Below are positions 25,101 through 38,604 of a stretch of DNA of 64,000 nucleotides, piece by piece. The position numbers were made by a program, and so were the translations under genes. Each line of letters starts with the position of its first letter. Positions within the stretch are counted from its first letter, which is position 1. Below the pieces are notes generated by a model, which did not search any database, had not been told where the DNA came from, and saw nothing but the letters and a program-made list of their open reading frames with translations. The stretch comes from Rhizomys pruinosus (Eukaryota > Chordata > Mammalia > Rodentia > Spalacidae). Where the stretch lies: contig VZQC01013712.1 in NCBI GenBank assembly GCA_009823505.1, positions 352,935 through 416,934 on the forward strand. The letters run 5' to 3'.

Positions 25101-27514
25101 AAAAGCAGTTACCTGACAGTGTTGACCACTGCTGTTTTTCACAGACCTGTGAAAGTCTGGTCTGTCCTTTGATCTCTCAAGAAAGAACTTTGATTCTGGA
25201 TTTTAGCCCGAGGTTCCCTTGTCCCAATTACCTGCCCCCCCAGCCCCCAGTTGTGTGTACGTGTCCCAGCTCATGCCTGGGTTAGTATAACAGACTTAAT
25301 TTCCAACATTAAAGTTGGCTCTATTCCCTCGGGCTTTCTCTGAGTTCGTTCGTATGTCCTTTCTTTGTTCTTTTTATTTCCGTTGGGTAAAATCCCTTGT
25401 GGTCCCCTCCTCTCTCCTTGCCAGAGCTAAGCCAGGGAGAGAAGAACAGCAAACAGCATGTGGATATCAGCCATGCACATGACTAAAGGACTATCAGACC
25501 CAATGATTAAACTCTGACACTGGTCCTCTAGCTCTTACAGTTTTCTTTCCCCCTCCCACAATGTTCCCTGATCACTTAGTGTAGAAGTTGCATTGCAGAT
25601 ATATCAGTTTAGGCTGCGTTCCCCTTGACTCTTATTCTCTGCATTTTTATCAGTGTAAACTTTGTAATGAGTCTCGCATGGATTTGCATTAACCAGAACT
25701 TCTTTTGTATGAAGACGAAAATTTCATTTATCTGTGGATATATATATAACTACTTAGAATAGAGATAGAAATTATATGGAACTTGGGGATTTTTTTAGAA
25801 ATATTCAAGAACACATTTTAGCCAGAGTAGTTTTCTATGAAATTACCCAAGGCATTTGTTTCAGGTGCCTGTCAAAACCAGAGGCACAGAGACAAGGGAA
25901 GCTACTTGAGGGCGTAAGGAGTCATTCATTTTATGGAACTGTAGTTGTTTTGTAACATGTGTATATTTTATTCTTTTTTATTGAATTTTTGTGAATTCAT
26001 ACAATTATATTTGATCAATTAGAGTCCTCCCCTATTATTGTACCCCTCTTGTATTATTCAAATAGAGTCAGTTTTTTGTCCCCAAATGTCCAAAAAAAGA
26101 AATATTTCAACTTAAAACCTCATTAAACATATCCCCCTTAAAATATAAAGTTATTTTTCATGATTGCACACTATTAGTGACATGTATTTGCTCTGTGTGT
26201 GGTTTTGTATTTGTGCATTTTAATTTGAATTTTGGGGGATTATGTGATCCAACAGAACCATCGAAACATTGGCAAATTCAATCACCTAGCAGCTGAAAGT
26301 TACTTAAATATTCCACATAAACTATTAGTAGCTCATTCATTCGTGCTTAATAGACAATGCATTTTTACAATACTCACTTACAGATGAGCACCTCACATAC
26401 ATAAATATAGATTGCTCCATATGTATAAAACTCTATGCACAAAACATGTAGACCACATATATGCACCTTATACATGTATGATCCATCTTATAACTCCTCA
26501 TACACATTTCATCTAATCACTAAATTTATGAACACTTTCATGTATTAACATATAAGCTTTTACTTCGACCAAACACTAAACATGAAACATTATATATTCA
26601 TTGAGTTTAATTCTACAACTTCCTCATTTGATAATAATATCAACTAGAAACAATAATATCCAAACCCTTATGTAGTACTTCAACTTCCTTTACATACTGA
26701 GTGTAGATAAATATGTAATACAAAGCACTGAAATGCCTAAATACATTTTCATAACTCCATAAACATATAGGTTTTGTCCTTTTTATTAGTTTTGAGGGCA
26801 GTTTCAAATGGAAGCAGCCATATTCCAGTGAGAATTCTCTCTATATCATATAATTCAAAATGAGCAGGTATCAAGCACCCTACCCAGTAGCTAACAACAC
26901 CTTGCTCAGTCATACTGCTATAGGAAAAGCAGTGACAAAAATTAAGGAATAACTTTTAATAATTTTATTAAAATTAGGGTTTTAGTAAATATTTGCCAAA
27001 TACACTACAGTCAGTATGAGTAACCCAAATTAATAAAAACTTGGTAATAAAGTATTGCTTTAGGAAAAATAAGAAGTAATTTTTACTAAAGATGTAAAAC
27101 TTATAAATAATGTAAACATGAAAATGTTAAGGTCACGTTTTTAATGTGGTTCTGAATATAACAAGAGGACAAAACCAAAACTGTATTTGTTCAGACACAG
27201 AACATATCTTTTGTACCATTTTTCCGTTCTTCATACAATAAGATTTTTCTAGTTTAAATTTTAATTATTCCTTTTAATATTTTTGATAAGACATAAGCCC
27301 CAAACAGACACATTAACATAGGCCTCCACAGAGACAGGACCATCAGTTTCCATCTTCCACTTGTTTCAGTTTCAGTTTGTAGGGTATAATAACCATCAAG
27401 GTCTTCCTGTGATGGGAAAAGCTATTCCAGAATGTTCTCCTGAAGGGACTAGTCTAACAACTTTTCAGGGATAACTTTTTTTTAGTTTAATTTTTCATTA
27501 AAATTTGAGAATTT

Positions 27515-28204
27515 TCATACAATGTGTTTTTATCATATTCAAACCTCCTCTTCCCTGTTCAGCCCATGCTTTAAAGAATATCTTCCCACCTAATTTCATA
27601 TCATTGCTATTATATGTTTAAGGCCAATGGAACGAGTTCAATCTGTGTCACGCTCTCAATTATGCTCTATAACAGTGGCCCGCCATCCCTGGAGGCTAGG
27701 TTTTTTTATTCAGTATCACAACATTAAAGATGACTGACTTTCCCTTTCCCAGTAGCTAGCTATCAACAGTTTTTCAATTTAGTTCCTCAAGTAAGATTGG
27801 TGCTTCTTACCCTCTACCCTGCCAGCTCTGTGCTGGTAATTTGTCTGCCTTTTGCTTATATAGATCTTTCACATGTTGTCTCACGATTATTGCTGAAAAT
27901 TCATATGATTATCTGCCAGCTGGACTGGAAAACGATTGTGTTCTTTGTAGCACCTAGCGCATCTTTGTTTTTCTTACAATCTTCCCACTCCTCTTTCACA
28001 AAGATCCCTGAGACTTAGGAAACAAAGATTTTCTATAGCTGTCCCATTCAAGGCTAAGACTTCTGCAGTCTCTTATAGTCTGCATGCTAACCAGCTGTGG
28101 TATATCTCTTGTGTTAATCACCATCTGTTACAAGGAGCTTCTTCGGTGAGAAATGAGAGATGCCATCCATCTATAGGCATAACAATAAGTCATTAGGAGT
28201 TGGT
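27515..28204 (-). mobile_element. L1 3' UTR, inverted copy truncated at the N
   Basis: Reverse complement of 15299-15985. Repeated at 37914-38603. The upstream ~270 bp of the 3' UTR present at 15030-15298 is missing. Confidence 0.65.
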
Positions 28205-28205
28205 T
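28205..28205. other. Single undetermined base (N), assembly junction
   Basis: The L1 3' UTR sequence that should continue (as at 15298 and upstream, reverse complement) is replaced here by (TA)n and unrelated sequence. The N therefore marks a join, not a simple ambiguous call. Confidence 0.8.
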
Positions 28206-28228
28206 NTATATATATATATGTATGTATA

Positions 28229-29354
28229 TGATCAATTAATTGATAAAAAAAGTCCTAGGCATTAAAATTCATTTGGGCCTTTCAAATTTGTTTCAGCTTA
28301 AAGACGTTAATCAGGAATTAATCTTAATGCATTTTTAAATTTGTTGGGGGGGAATAAAAAAGTTTCTTTCTATTTATGTATTCCCTGACCACATGTTGCC
28401 TGTGATTTGGTACACCTACCTGCCTACAGTGTGCATACTGGCCACTGAGCTGCATGCCCATGATTCCCCACACAATTTAGTAACATTTTTTCTAAAACCT
28501 CATGTTTCAAACTACTAGTATAACACAGTCTTTTAATTTCAGCACTCTGGAGGGGAAGCAGGGGAAATTCTATGAAATTTTGAGGACAGCTGGGTCTGAC
28601 AAAAAAGCCCTGGCTCCAATAAATTGCTTCTTACTAGCCATTAGTAAAAACTCTCATTAAAAACATAAACAAAAAATCCTTGGTTCAATTTAAATGGAAA
28701 TTTTTTAAAACTGTTTTGTGTTTCTTTGAATATCAAATAATAATATAATTTCCTCCCTACAGGCCATGCTAAAAAGCCATATGTGCATGTGTGCCTGAAT
28801 ACAGGTTTATATTTTAATCTCTTGTAAATTTACAGGTTTCTAATAAAGAGTCAAAATTGTAAACAAACATGGATAGATCCAACTCATAAGAGCTATTTGC
28901 TTCTTACCGCTTGGTATTGTCAATTTTTAAATGGTCTTATATAAATAATTAATATATTTTACATACTGTTTGGATTAATTAAAAAGCCAATTCTGGCTTG
29001 TAATTGGCCCTTCCATCCCAGTTTCAGGTTTGTTAATATAATCAAACATCTGACAAATAAATTAATTTCAACAAATATCATTTTTGTTTGTCTATATTTT
29101 GTCCTTATTAAGGATAACTAATGGGGTAACAAATATTTGGCAGTAATTAAACGTTTGGCTGAGTATATACTGTCACTGAGTGGTTGTGCTCCTTCAACAC
29201 CTAAGAAAAAATTTTAAGTAATCTCTAAAAGGTTCTATTCCAAATCCAATTCTAAAATATATTTAAATATATTTTATATCTAAAACATTAAAGTACTAGC
29301 TAAAATTTGGGGTGGGGCAAACATTTTGGTGCCAAGACTAAATAAAGCATTTCC

Positions 29355-29408
<54 letters not shown>
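28229..29408 (+). repeat. Left arm of a second inverted repeat
   Basis: Reverse complement lies at about 30885-32100. Matching blocks include long perfect stretches (for example 29110-29200 with 31110-31205) interrupted by small indels. It contains a B1-like fragment near 28520-28610 and an (AC)n run at 29361-29408. Confidence 0.8.
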
Positions 29409-29409
<1 letters not shown>

Positions 29410-29410
29410 C
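29357..29410. repeat. (AC)n microsatellite
   Basis: Pure AC run of about 26 units; the inverted arm has only interrupted TG blocks (30890-30940). Confidence 0.95.
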
Positions 29411-30845
29411 TCCCCCTCTCACACCCTCCCTAATGAAAACCCATCTCTCCATGTGCCCCTCTCCTCTCATAATATCACGCCTTCATCGCTACTGCCCTTC
29501 ATATATTGGTGATGGGCTCCTGATCCATGTTTAGTATTCAATGACAGACACTTCTCACAGGCACCGAAGTTGGTCATGTTTCTGTCTATGGAAATATACA
29601 AGCATACTCTTTTCCCATAGTTAGTATTAGATTGGGGTATTTGTCCCAACATTGTATCCTGCTATAGTACCAATGGGATTAATTATGGCCTGCCAGAGGG
29701 CTCCAATATTATAGTACTTGGAGGTGATATTTGATTAAAATTGAAAAATTGCCAAAAGTGAGTAGAGGGTTCCCTGTATCCAAAAAGAATGCCATATTCC
29801 ACTCCCCCTTTTAGTATTAGCTACCTGATGAACAGAATAGTCTCTCTTGTTTTTTTAGACTTCTATATCTTTTGATTATAATCTTTAAAAGGCAGGAGTT
29901 GCATAACATACCCATAGAGAGGAACAAGTTGTAAATGTCCATTAAGTCCATTCAAACTAGCTCTTATTGTACTGGTGTGACTATTGGTTCAAGGATGGTT
30001 AAAAACCCATTTTTTCTTGAGTTCCAACCTATTTGTATGTCAAGAAATGTCACAGGTCTAATATTTATACCAGATACAGAAAAATAATGGAGAACTATTA
30101 TGTTAAACTCTTAATACTCAAAGATCCGTCATGGAAATGTTAGCACAAATTAGGAATTAGTTATCAAATATTATCATGATTTTGATCCCCAGAATAGCTT
30201 AAGCCGTGTTACCAGTTTTTATTATTGAAATTATTAATCCCAATTTTATTTTAAATATAGCATTTGTTAGTTTTACTGACACTTTAATACCATATAATGT
30301 GTAAATAAAAGCTTGGCAAAAAACTGAACAGCTTTTAAATAAACCTTGACAGACATTTTGTTTTTTTAACTACTTAACTAAACCACGACCTTGAGAGTAA
30401 GCGATTTACATATGCTCCAACTACATTATTATACAAATCTCGTCTTTAGAATCAGGTGTAGTTACTGTATCAATGAATAATATATTATATATGAATAAGT
30501 GTACTAGTAAAATTTAATTATATATTTAAAGAACTTAGTTATGAATCATGGAACATTTGTATTTTAAACATGTATCTAAAATACAAGGGTTTTTTGTTTG
30601 TGTGTTACTCATATAATTTGAAACAGTGGTCTGCGCCTGTTGCGGCGCGAGTGTGCTCCTTAAACCTCACACTTGTAGCCCCAGCTGTCCTGACTCACAA
30701 AGATCTGCCTTGACCTCTGTCCTCGCCAAGTGCTAGGTTAAAGCATGTGCCACCTATGCCCGGCTCCGTAATAGTACAAGTTTTTAAGATGATCTTAGCC
30801 AGGCTTTTGGAGGCAGGTCTAACATGAATTATAATATTATATATT

Positions 30846-30878
<33 letters not shown>

Positions 30879-30884
30879 TATATA
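29409..30884. other. Spacer of the second inverted repeat, partly inverted copy of 38725-39220
   Basis: 29409-29935 matches 38725-39220 on the opposite strand with many small indels. The rest is AT-rich, with a minus-strand B1 at about 30645-30770 and a T29 run at 30848-30877. No gene is evident. Confidence 0.65.
30645..30770 (-). mobile_element. B1 SINE, error-like copy
   Basis: Antisense: TGTAGCCCCAGCTGTCCTGA to GTGCCACCTATGCCCGGC, with several one-base gaps consistent with the error pattern of this interval. Confidence 0.65.
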
Positions 30885-32100
30885 TATATATGTGTGTGTA
30901 TGTGTGATGTGAGTCGAACTAGCATGTGTGTGTGTGTTGTGTGTAGGTTAGTTGTTTTAGAAATGCTATTAATTTAGTCTGCATCTCAGAAATGTTTTTG
31001 CCCTCACCCCAAATTTTAGTAGTACTTTATGTTTAGATATAAGTATATAAATATATTTTAAATGGATGGAATAGAACCTTTTAGAACTTACTTAAATTTT
31101 TCCTTACGGTGTTGAAGGAGCACAACCACTCAGTGACAGTATATACTCAGCCAAACGTTTAATTACTGCCAAATATTTGTTACCCCATTAGTTATCCTTA
31201 ATAAGGACAAAATATAGACAAACAAAAATGATATTTGTTGAAATTAACATCTATCATTTGTCAGAATATTTGATTATTATAACAAACCTGAAACTTGGGA
31301 TGGAGACCAATGCTAAGCAAGCCGAGAATGTGGCTTTTTAATTAATTCGCAACAGTATGTAAAATTATTATTAATTTATTTTATATATGATCCATTTAAA
31401 AATTTGCATCAATTACCAAAGCGGTAAGAAGCAAATAGCTCTTATGAGTTGGATCTATCCATGTTTGTTTACAATTTTGACTCTTTATTAGAAACGCGTA
31501 AATTTTACAAGAGATAAAATAAGTAAACCTGTATTCAAAGGCACACATGCAATATGGCTTTTAGCATGGCCTGTAGAGGAAATTATATTATTATTTGATA
31601 TTCAAAGAAACTTTAAAACAGTTTAAAAAATTTTCCAATTAAATAACCAAGGCATTTTGTGTAATTTTTAATGAGAGTGATTAACTAATGGCTAGTGAAG
31701 GAAGCAATTATTGTGAGCCTAGGGCTTTTCTGGTCAGATCCCAGCTGTCCTCAAGAATCATATCAATTCCTCCTGGTTCCTCACAGAGTGCTGAAATTCA
31801 AAAGACGGTGTGTAATATACGTGATAGTGGTGAACATGAGGGTTTTAGAAAAACTAGTTACTAAAATGTGGGGACCATTGCTATGGCATGCTATCCACCT
31901 AAGTCACACTGTAGGCAGGTAGGTGTACCAAATCACAGGCAACATGTGGTCAGGGAATACATAAATAGAAAGAAACTTTTTTATTTATCCACATACCCAA
32001 CAAATTTTAGAAAATGCATTTTAAGATTAAATTCCTGTATAACTTTTAAGCTGAAACTATCTATAAAGCCCAAATACAATCCATTTTACAATTAATAGAT
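30885..32100 (+). repeat. Right arm of the second inverted repeat
   Basis: Inverted copy of 28229-29408. It runs directly into the second duplicate block at 32088. As elsewhere in this interval, indels outnumber substitutions in the stretches I aligned. Confidence 0.8.
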
Positions 32101-35100
32101 CAATACATACAATATTATTAATGTATAATAGTATAAATTATATAATTATTTAAATGATTAAAAAGAAAAATAAATAAAAAAAAAAAAACAATAAAATAAA
32201 TGTTACTTAATTAGGCATGTGTCCAGTTGTCTTCCCATTGCTCATGAGAAACGATCTCTGAGCCGACAACCACATTTCCATGGTCACAGTTCATCACTTA
32301 GGGACCCAAGCCAGGAACTCAGGGCTAAGGAACTTGGAGGCAGATGCTGAAGCACAAGTCATGGATGAATGCTGTTTCACTGGCTTGCTCCCCTAACCCA
32401 TGCCCAGACCGCCTTCTTATACAGTACAGCACAACCTGTCCAGGGGTCCACCCATAGTGGGCTGGGCCTCCCACATGCTCAACAATCAAGACAATTACTC
32501 CACGGGACATGGCACAGGCCAGTTCAAGGGAGCCAATTCCCCAAATTGAGACTCCCTCAACCCAAATGTGTCATAGTTGGACACTTAAAACGGCATATCC
32601 ACCACAGTCATGCTGAGATGGAATTTGAAACAGCACCATTTGAATGTGCTCTAGCAGAGGGTAGTTGTTCACTCCTCGGTTTTCAGGAAATTTATAATTT
32701 TCCATATCCATCAGTTACAAAATAGATAAATTCATGGACAATCTACCTGGTCTAAGAGTTGATTACTCCTTCAAGCCTTCTTGCTTCATAGCCACACCAA
32801 AAGCTGTGAGGCTGTTGTCCCCAGGGCTTAATACCCAGCTTGGTACTGGTCATCCCTAAGGCTGTTTGGCTACTGAGAATCCAATTGTAATTCTGATTGA
32901 CCCAAAATTACCTGGGCAAAAGAATGTGCACAAATGAAAGAAGATCTTGGTATTAGACGATTAGGAAATCATAATATCTAAAGATCAGGGTATACCTCAG
33001 AATTCCACCAAAATCCAAAGGCCTGCAAACACAATTCTATCCAAGAACAGGTTGTGAAACAACTGAATAAAAACATTGAAGATGCAAGCAGAATATAAAA
33101 AGTTAGAACCCATTAGAAATGCGCCACAGTGTAATTTGTAAGCTTTGCAGTTTAAAAGGGTATAAACATGTCTTTTGAATAGTCTGGCTTGTTGCGTGGT
33201 GAGGCTTAAAAAAAGCCCGTTAGTTTGAGTAAAAATCTGGTTCATAGCATCTTTTCAGATCTGACCTTAGCAATTATTATTTGCAATTTGAAGAGAACGA
33301 AAGGACAGCCTTGGCGTGTTAGATTGCAGCCAAATTCAGTTCTGATGTAGACTCTTAGAAAGTTAAGAAAAAGTAAGTTTTCAGACTGCAATTTTTGTCA
33401 GAGAAGGATGGAAGCTGGGGTCAAGTGGGCCACTAGGTACATAAGTCACTATATGTGTGGTTTGGGCACATGGGCAAATAAGCAGTGCCCTAGGGAAAAA
33501 AACATTAGGTGCCTGAGCTGCCATGGAGTGGGTGGGCTTCAGGCCTAAATCAGGGTAAAACTAATTTATAAAAGACTGACAAGGCCAGGCTGATAGTCTC
33601 GTATGGTCCGTGTGCAAACATTGATTAATCTCAGCAGGACACACAGACAAGAAAGTGAATCGGCTTCTTGTTTATGCGTCAACATACCTGGAAGCTAGCT
33701 GCTTTCACAGCCGTTATAAGAATATGAACAATTTAGCCAAACATGTGGGTTGGGTGATTGATTAACTCCTGATGACCAAGGAAACTGTTGGTTTTCCATA
33801 GATCCCCACCCACCCAAACTGATGGCTTTGTGTGCAAACATGTGGGTGGGGAGATGATACCTCCTGGGCCCCACTGAGCTAGGAAATCACAGATTTCCAT
33901 AGCCTACACTCAGGATGATGATCTTCATAACCAAACTTGTGGCTAGACAGGCCAAGAAACTGTCAGCTTCCACTGTCTCCACGTAAGCTTATGGCTTCAT
34001 GAACAAACCTGCGGCTAGCCAAGCCAGGAAACTGCTAGTTTCCTCCATGCGTGTCAGCACCAGGTTGTTAACTTTCCAGTCAAACAACTAAACAGGAGAA
34101 CTCACCCACATTTGCACAAAAGTAGAAATTAAGAAGGAGTAGGAAGGATTGTTAATAGCAATAGAGCCAGATCATGGGTTGCATACCTGATATCCCCAGG
34201 AATTCCTTATCAAGCCCCACAATTTGGCATCTGTTGTAATATGTGTCATTTCCACAGTGGGACCACATGCAGAAATGACACACATGAAAGCATAGCACAA
34301 GGACACATGGCATGGTGTAAATCCAAATAAAAATGGCACTTTATTCAAATACAACAAATCATTATATAGGCAGTATTGATATCACCTCCTAGGGGCCAAT
34401 CCCAGACCTTGTATCATCACATCCCAATCCATAGGCATAGCCAGGGAGGTCCTTTAGGACTCTCTCCACGTGTTGTGTCCCTCTGGGCAGGTATTGGCAC
34501 TGGCTGCAATGTTATCTCATGCATGCCTAAGCTCAGATTAGATATGTCCATAACATACATACAAAAAACACCAATCCTCACACATTACTCACCCACCAGA
34601 GAGAATTAACAAAAATAAAAATAAAGGAAATATTGGCACATGTAACTAAACATACAAAAAATTAATAAATGGAATACAAGGAATTCACGTTTAGCTCTGT
34701 CCCATTTTAGTTGTACCTTACACAGAGCAAAAAGAAAATTTTATTTATAATGTTACATGACCCATTAAATCATAGCAATTCTTTTTAACAAGTTTGTCAA
34801 CTCCCATGGGGCTTTATTATGTACTAAGCATTGTGCAATTAGAAACTTATTTGGAAAGTGTCTCTCTTCCCTCTCTGTGCCAATAATACTTGAAATTTTC
34901 CATATTGAAATTATGCATGAAATTGGTTGTTCTTTTGTTTTTTTAAAATTAATTTTTAATTTTTTTTTTTTTTTTTTTCTTCCTCTCTCTTCTTTTTCAT
35001 CCTCTTTCTTCCTCCTTTCCATACAGCGTTCCCATGTCTTCGAGGCTCCCTAATATTTTAAATTTGGTTGCAACCGTCTTCTTTATATTGCTGCTTATGA

Positions 35101-38100
35101 TATATAATATAATATGTATATACACATGCAATATATATATAATATACTATATATATATTAATTAATTATATGATATGTATTGAGTCCATTTATTATTCTT
35201 TGATATATAGTTGAGATTAGATAAATTTACCGGGAACTTGTTCCCAGAGGAAAAGGATTCACCTTTTCTCAGCAGCAATTGATGGCATAGTTAGTTTCAT
35301 CTCTAGGTGGGACCTGTGAAATTTCCCCATCCAATTGGCATGTCAACTTGAAGTTGTCCTTTCCATGGGTGTCTTGTTTAGGCAGCCATATTTTTGTGAT
35401 TTCATAAGTACAAACTTTCACTTTCATAATCTATTGAAACAAAAACAATGTAGCAGCAAAATGCCCTGGTTCTGTAGGTATTCTTTTAGAGAGGCGCTTA
35501 AAAGCAGTTACCTGACAGTGTTGACCACTGCTGTTTTTCACAGACCTGTGAAAGTCTGGTCTGTCCTTTGATCTCTCAAGAAAGAACTTTGATTCTGGAT
35601 TTTAGCCCGAGGTTCCCTTGTCCCAATTACCTGCCCCCCCAGCCCCCAGTTGTGTGTACGTGTCCCAGCTCATGCCTGGGTTAGTATAACAGACTTAATT
35701 TCCAACATTAAAGTTGGCTCTATTCCCTCGGGCTTTCTCTGAGTTCGTTCGTATGTCCTTTCTTTGTTCTTTTTATTTCCGTTGGGTAAAATCCCTTGTG
35801 GTCCCCTCCTCTCTCCTTGCCAGAGCTAAGCCAGGGAGAGAAGAACAGCAAACAGCATGTGGATATCAGCCATGCACATGACTAAAGGACTATCAGACCC
35901 AATGATTAAACTCTGACACTGGTCCTCTAGCTCTTACAGTTTTCTTTCCCCCTCCCACAATGTTCCCTGATCACTTAGTGTAGAAGTTGCATTGCAGATA
36001 TATCAGTTTAGGCTGCGTTCCCCTTGACTCTTATTCTCTGCATTTTTATCAGTGTAAACTTTGTAATGAGTCTCGCATGGATTTGCATTAACCAGAACTT
36101 CTTTTGTATGAAGACGAAAATTTCATTTATCTGTGGATATATATATAACTACTTAGAATAGAGATAGAAATTATATGGAACTTGGGGATTTTTTTAGAAA
36201 TATTCAAGAACACATTTTAGCCAGAGTAGTTTTCTATGAAATTACCCAAGGCATTTGTTTCAGGTGCCTGTCAAAACCAGAGGCACAGAGACAAGGGAAG
36301 CTACTTGAGGGCGTAAGGAGTCATTCATTTTATGGAACTGTAGTTGTTTTGTAACATGTGTATATTTTATTCTTTTTTATTGAATTTTTGTGAATTCATA
36401 CAATTATATTTGATCAATTAGAGTCCTCCCCTATTATTGTACCCCTCTTGTATTATTCAAATAGAGTCAGTTTTTTGTCCCCAAATGTCCAAAAAAAGAA
36501 ATATTTCAACTTAAAACCTCATTAAACATATCCCCCTTAAAATATAAAGTTATTTTTCATGATTGCACACTATTAGTGACATGTATTTGCTCTGTGTGTG
36601 GTTTTGTATTTGTGCATTTTAATTTGAATTTTGGGGGATTATGTGATCCAACAGAACCATCGAAACATTGGCAAATTCAATCACCTAGCAGCTGAAAGTT
36701 ACTTAAATATTCCACATAAACTATTAGTAGCTCATTCATTCGTGCTTAATAGACAATGCATTTTTACAATACTCACTTACAGATGAGCACCTCACATACA
36801 TAAATATAGATTGCTCCATATGTATAAAACTCTATGCACAAAACATGTAGACCACATATATGCACCTTATACATGTATGATCCATCTTATAACTCCTCAT
36901 ACACATTTCATCTAATCACTAAATTTATGAACACTTTCATGTATTAACATATAAGCTTTTACTTCGACCAAACACTAAACATGAAACATTATATATTCAT
37001 TGAGTTTAATTCTACAACTTCCTCATTTGATAATAATATCAACTAGAAACAATAATATCCAAACCCTTATGTAGTACTTCAACTTCCTTTACATACTGAG
37101 TGTAGATAAATATGTAATACAAAGCACTGAAATGCCTAAATACATTTTCATAACTCCATAAACATATAGGTTTTGTCCTTTTTATTAGTTTTGAGGGCAG
37201 TTTCAAATGGAAGCAGCCATATTCCAGTGAGAATTCTCTCTATATCATATAATTCAAAATGAGCAGGTATCAAGCACCCTACCCAGTAGCTAACAACACC
37301 TTGCTCAGTCATACTGCTATAGGAAAAGCAGTGACAAAAATTAAGGAATAACTTTTAATAATTTTATTAAAATTAGGGTTTTAGTAAATATTTGCCAAAT
37401 ACACTACAGTCAGTATGAGTAACCCAAATTAATAAAAACTTGGTAATAAAGTATTGCTTTAGGAAAAATAAGAAGTAATTTTTACTAAAGATGTAAAACT
37501 TATAAATAATGTAAACATGAAAATGTTAAGGTCACGTTTTTAATGTGGTTCTGAATATAACAAGAGGACAAAACCAAAACTGTATTTGTTCAGACACAGA
37601 ACATATCTTTTGTACCATTTTTCCGTTCTTCATACAATAAGATTTTTCTAGTTTAAATTTTAATTATTCCTTTTAATATTTTTGATAAGACATAAGCCCC
37701 AAACAGACACATTAACATAGGCCTCCACAGAGACAGGACCATCAGTTTCCATCTTCCACTTGTTTCAGTTTCAGTTTGTAGGGTATAATAACCATCAAGG
37801 TCTTCCTGTGATGGGAAAAGCTATTCCAGAATGTTCTCCTGAAGGGACTAGTCTAACAACTTTTCAGGGATAACTTTTTTTTAGTTTAATTTTTCATTAA
37901 AATTTGAGAATTTTCATACAATGTGTTTTTATCATATTCAAACCTCCTCTTCCCTGTTCAGCCCATGCTTTAAAGAATATCTTCCCACCTAATTTCATAT
38001 CATTGCTATTATATGTTTAAGGCCAATGGAACGAGTTCAATCTGTGTCACGCTCTCAATTATGCTCTATAACAGTGGCCCGCCATCCCTGGAGGCTAGGT

Positions 38101-38604
38101 TTTTTTATTCAGTATCACAACATTAAAGATGACTGACTTTCCCTTTCCCAGTAGCTAGCTATCAACAGTTTTTCAATTTAGTTCCTCAAGTAAGATTGGT
38201 GCTTCTTACCCTCTACCCTGCCAGCTCTGTGCTGGTAATTTGTCTGCCTTTTGCTTATATAGATCTTTCACATGTTGTCTCACGATTATTGCTGAAAATT
38301 CATATGATTATCTGCCAGCTGGACTGGAAAACGATTGTGTTCTTTGTAGCACCTAGCGCATCTTTGTTTTTCTTACAATCTTCCCACTCCTCTTTCACAA
38401 AGATCCCTGAGACTTAGGAAACAAAGATTTTCTATAGCTGTCCCATTCAAGGCTAAGACTTCTGCAGTCTCTTATAGTCTGCATGCTAACCAGCTGTGGT
38501 ATATCTCTTGTGTTAATCACCATCTGTTACAAGGAGCTTCTTCGGTGAGAAATGAGAGATGCCATCCATCTATAGGCATAACAATAAGTCATTAGGAGTT
38601 GGTT
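32088..38604 (+). repeat. Direct duplicate block, copy 2
   Basis: Same sequence as 21689-28205 in every segment compared, also ending at a lone N (38604). Flanks differ from copy 1 on both sides. Confidence 0.95.
38604..38604. other. Single undetermined base (N), assembly junction
   Basis: Lies at the homologous position in the second duplicate. The following sequence differs from both the L1 continuation and the sequence after 28205. Confidence 0.8.

Larger units (their letters stand above)
21689..28205 (+). repeat. Direct duplicate block, copy 1 (contains the right inverted arm)
   Basis: 6517 bases recur at 32088-38604 with a constant offset of 10399, including equal-length homopolymer and TA tracts. 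All eight longer chance ORFs in it have identical translations in both copies. It ends at a single undetermined base at 28205. Confidence 0.95.

Noticed and set aside
15299..28204. A natural X-chromosome palindrome carrying testis genes
   Set aside because: The arms contain only repeats and AT-rich DNA, have no gene, end at an N inside an L1, and differ mostly by small indels in the stretches aligned. An assembly or read artefact explains this better.
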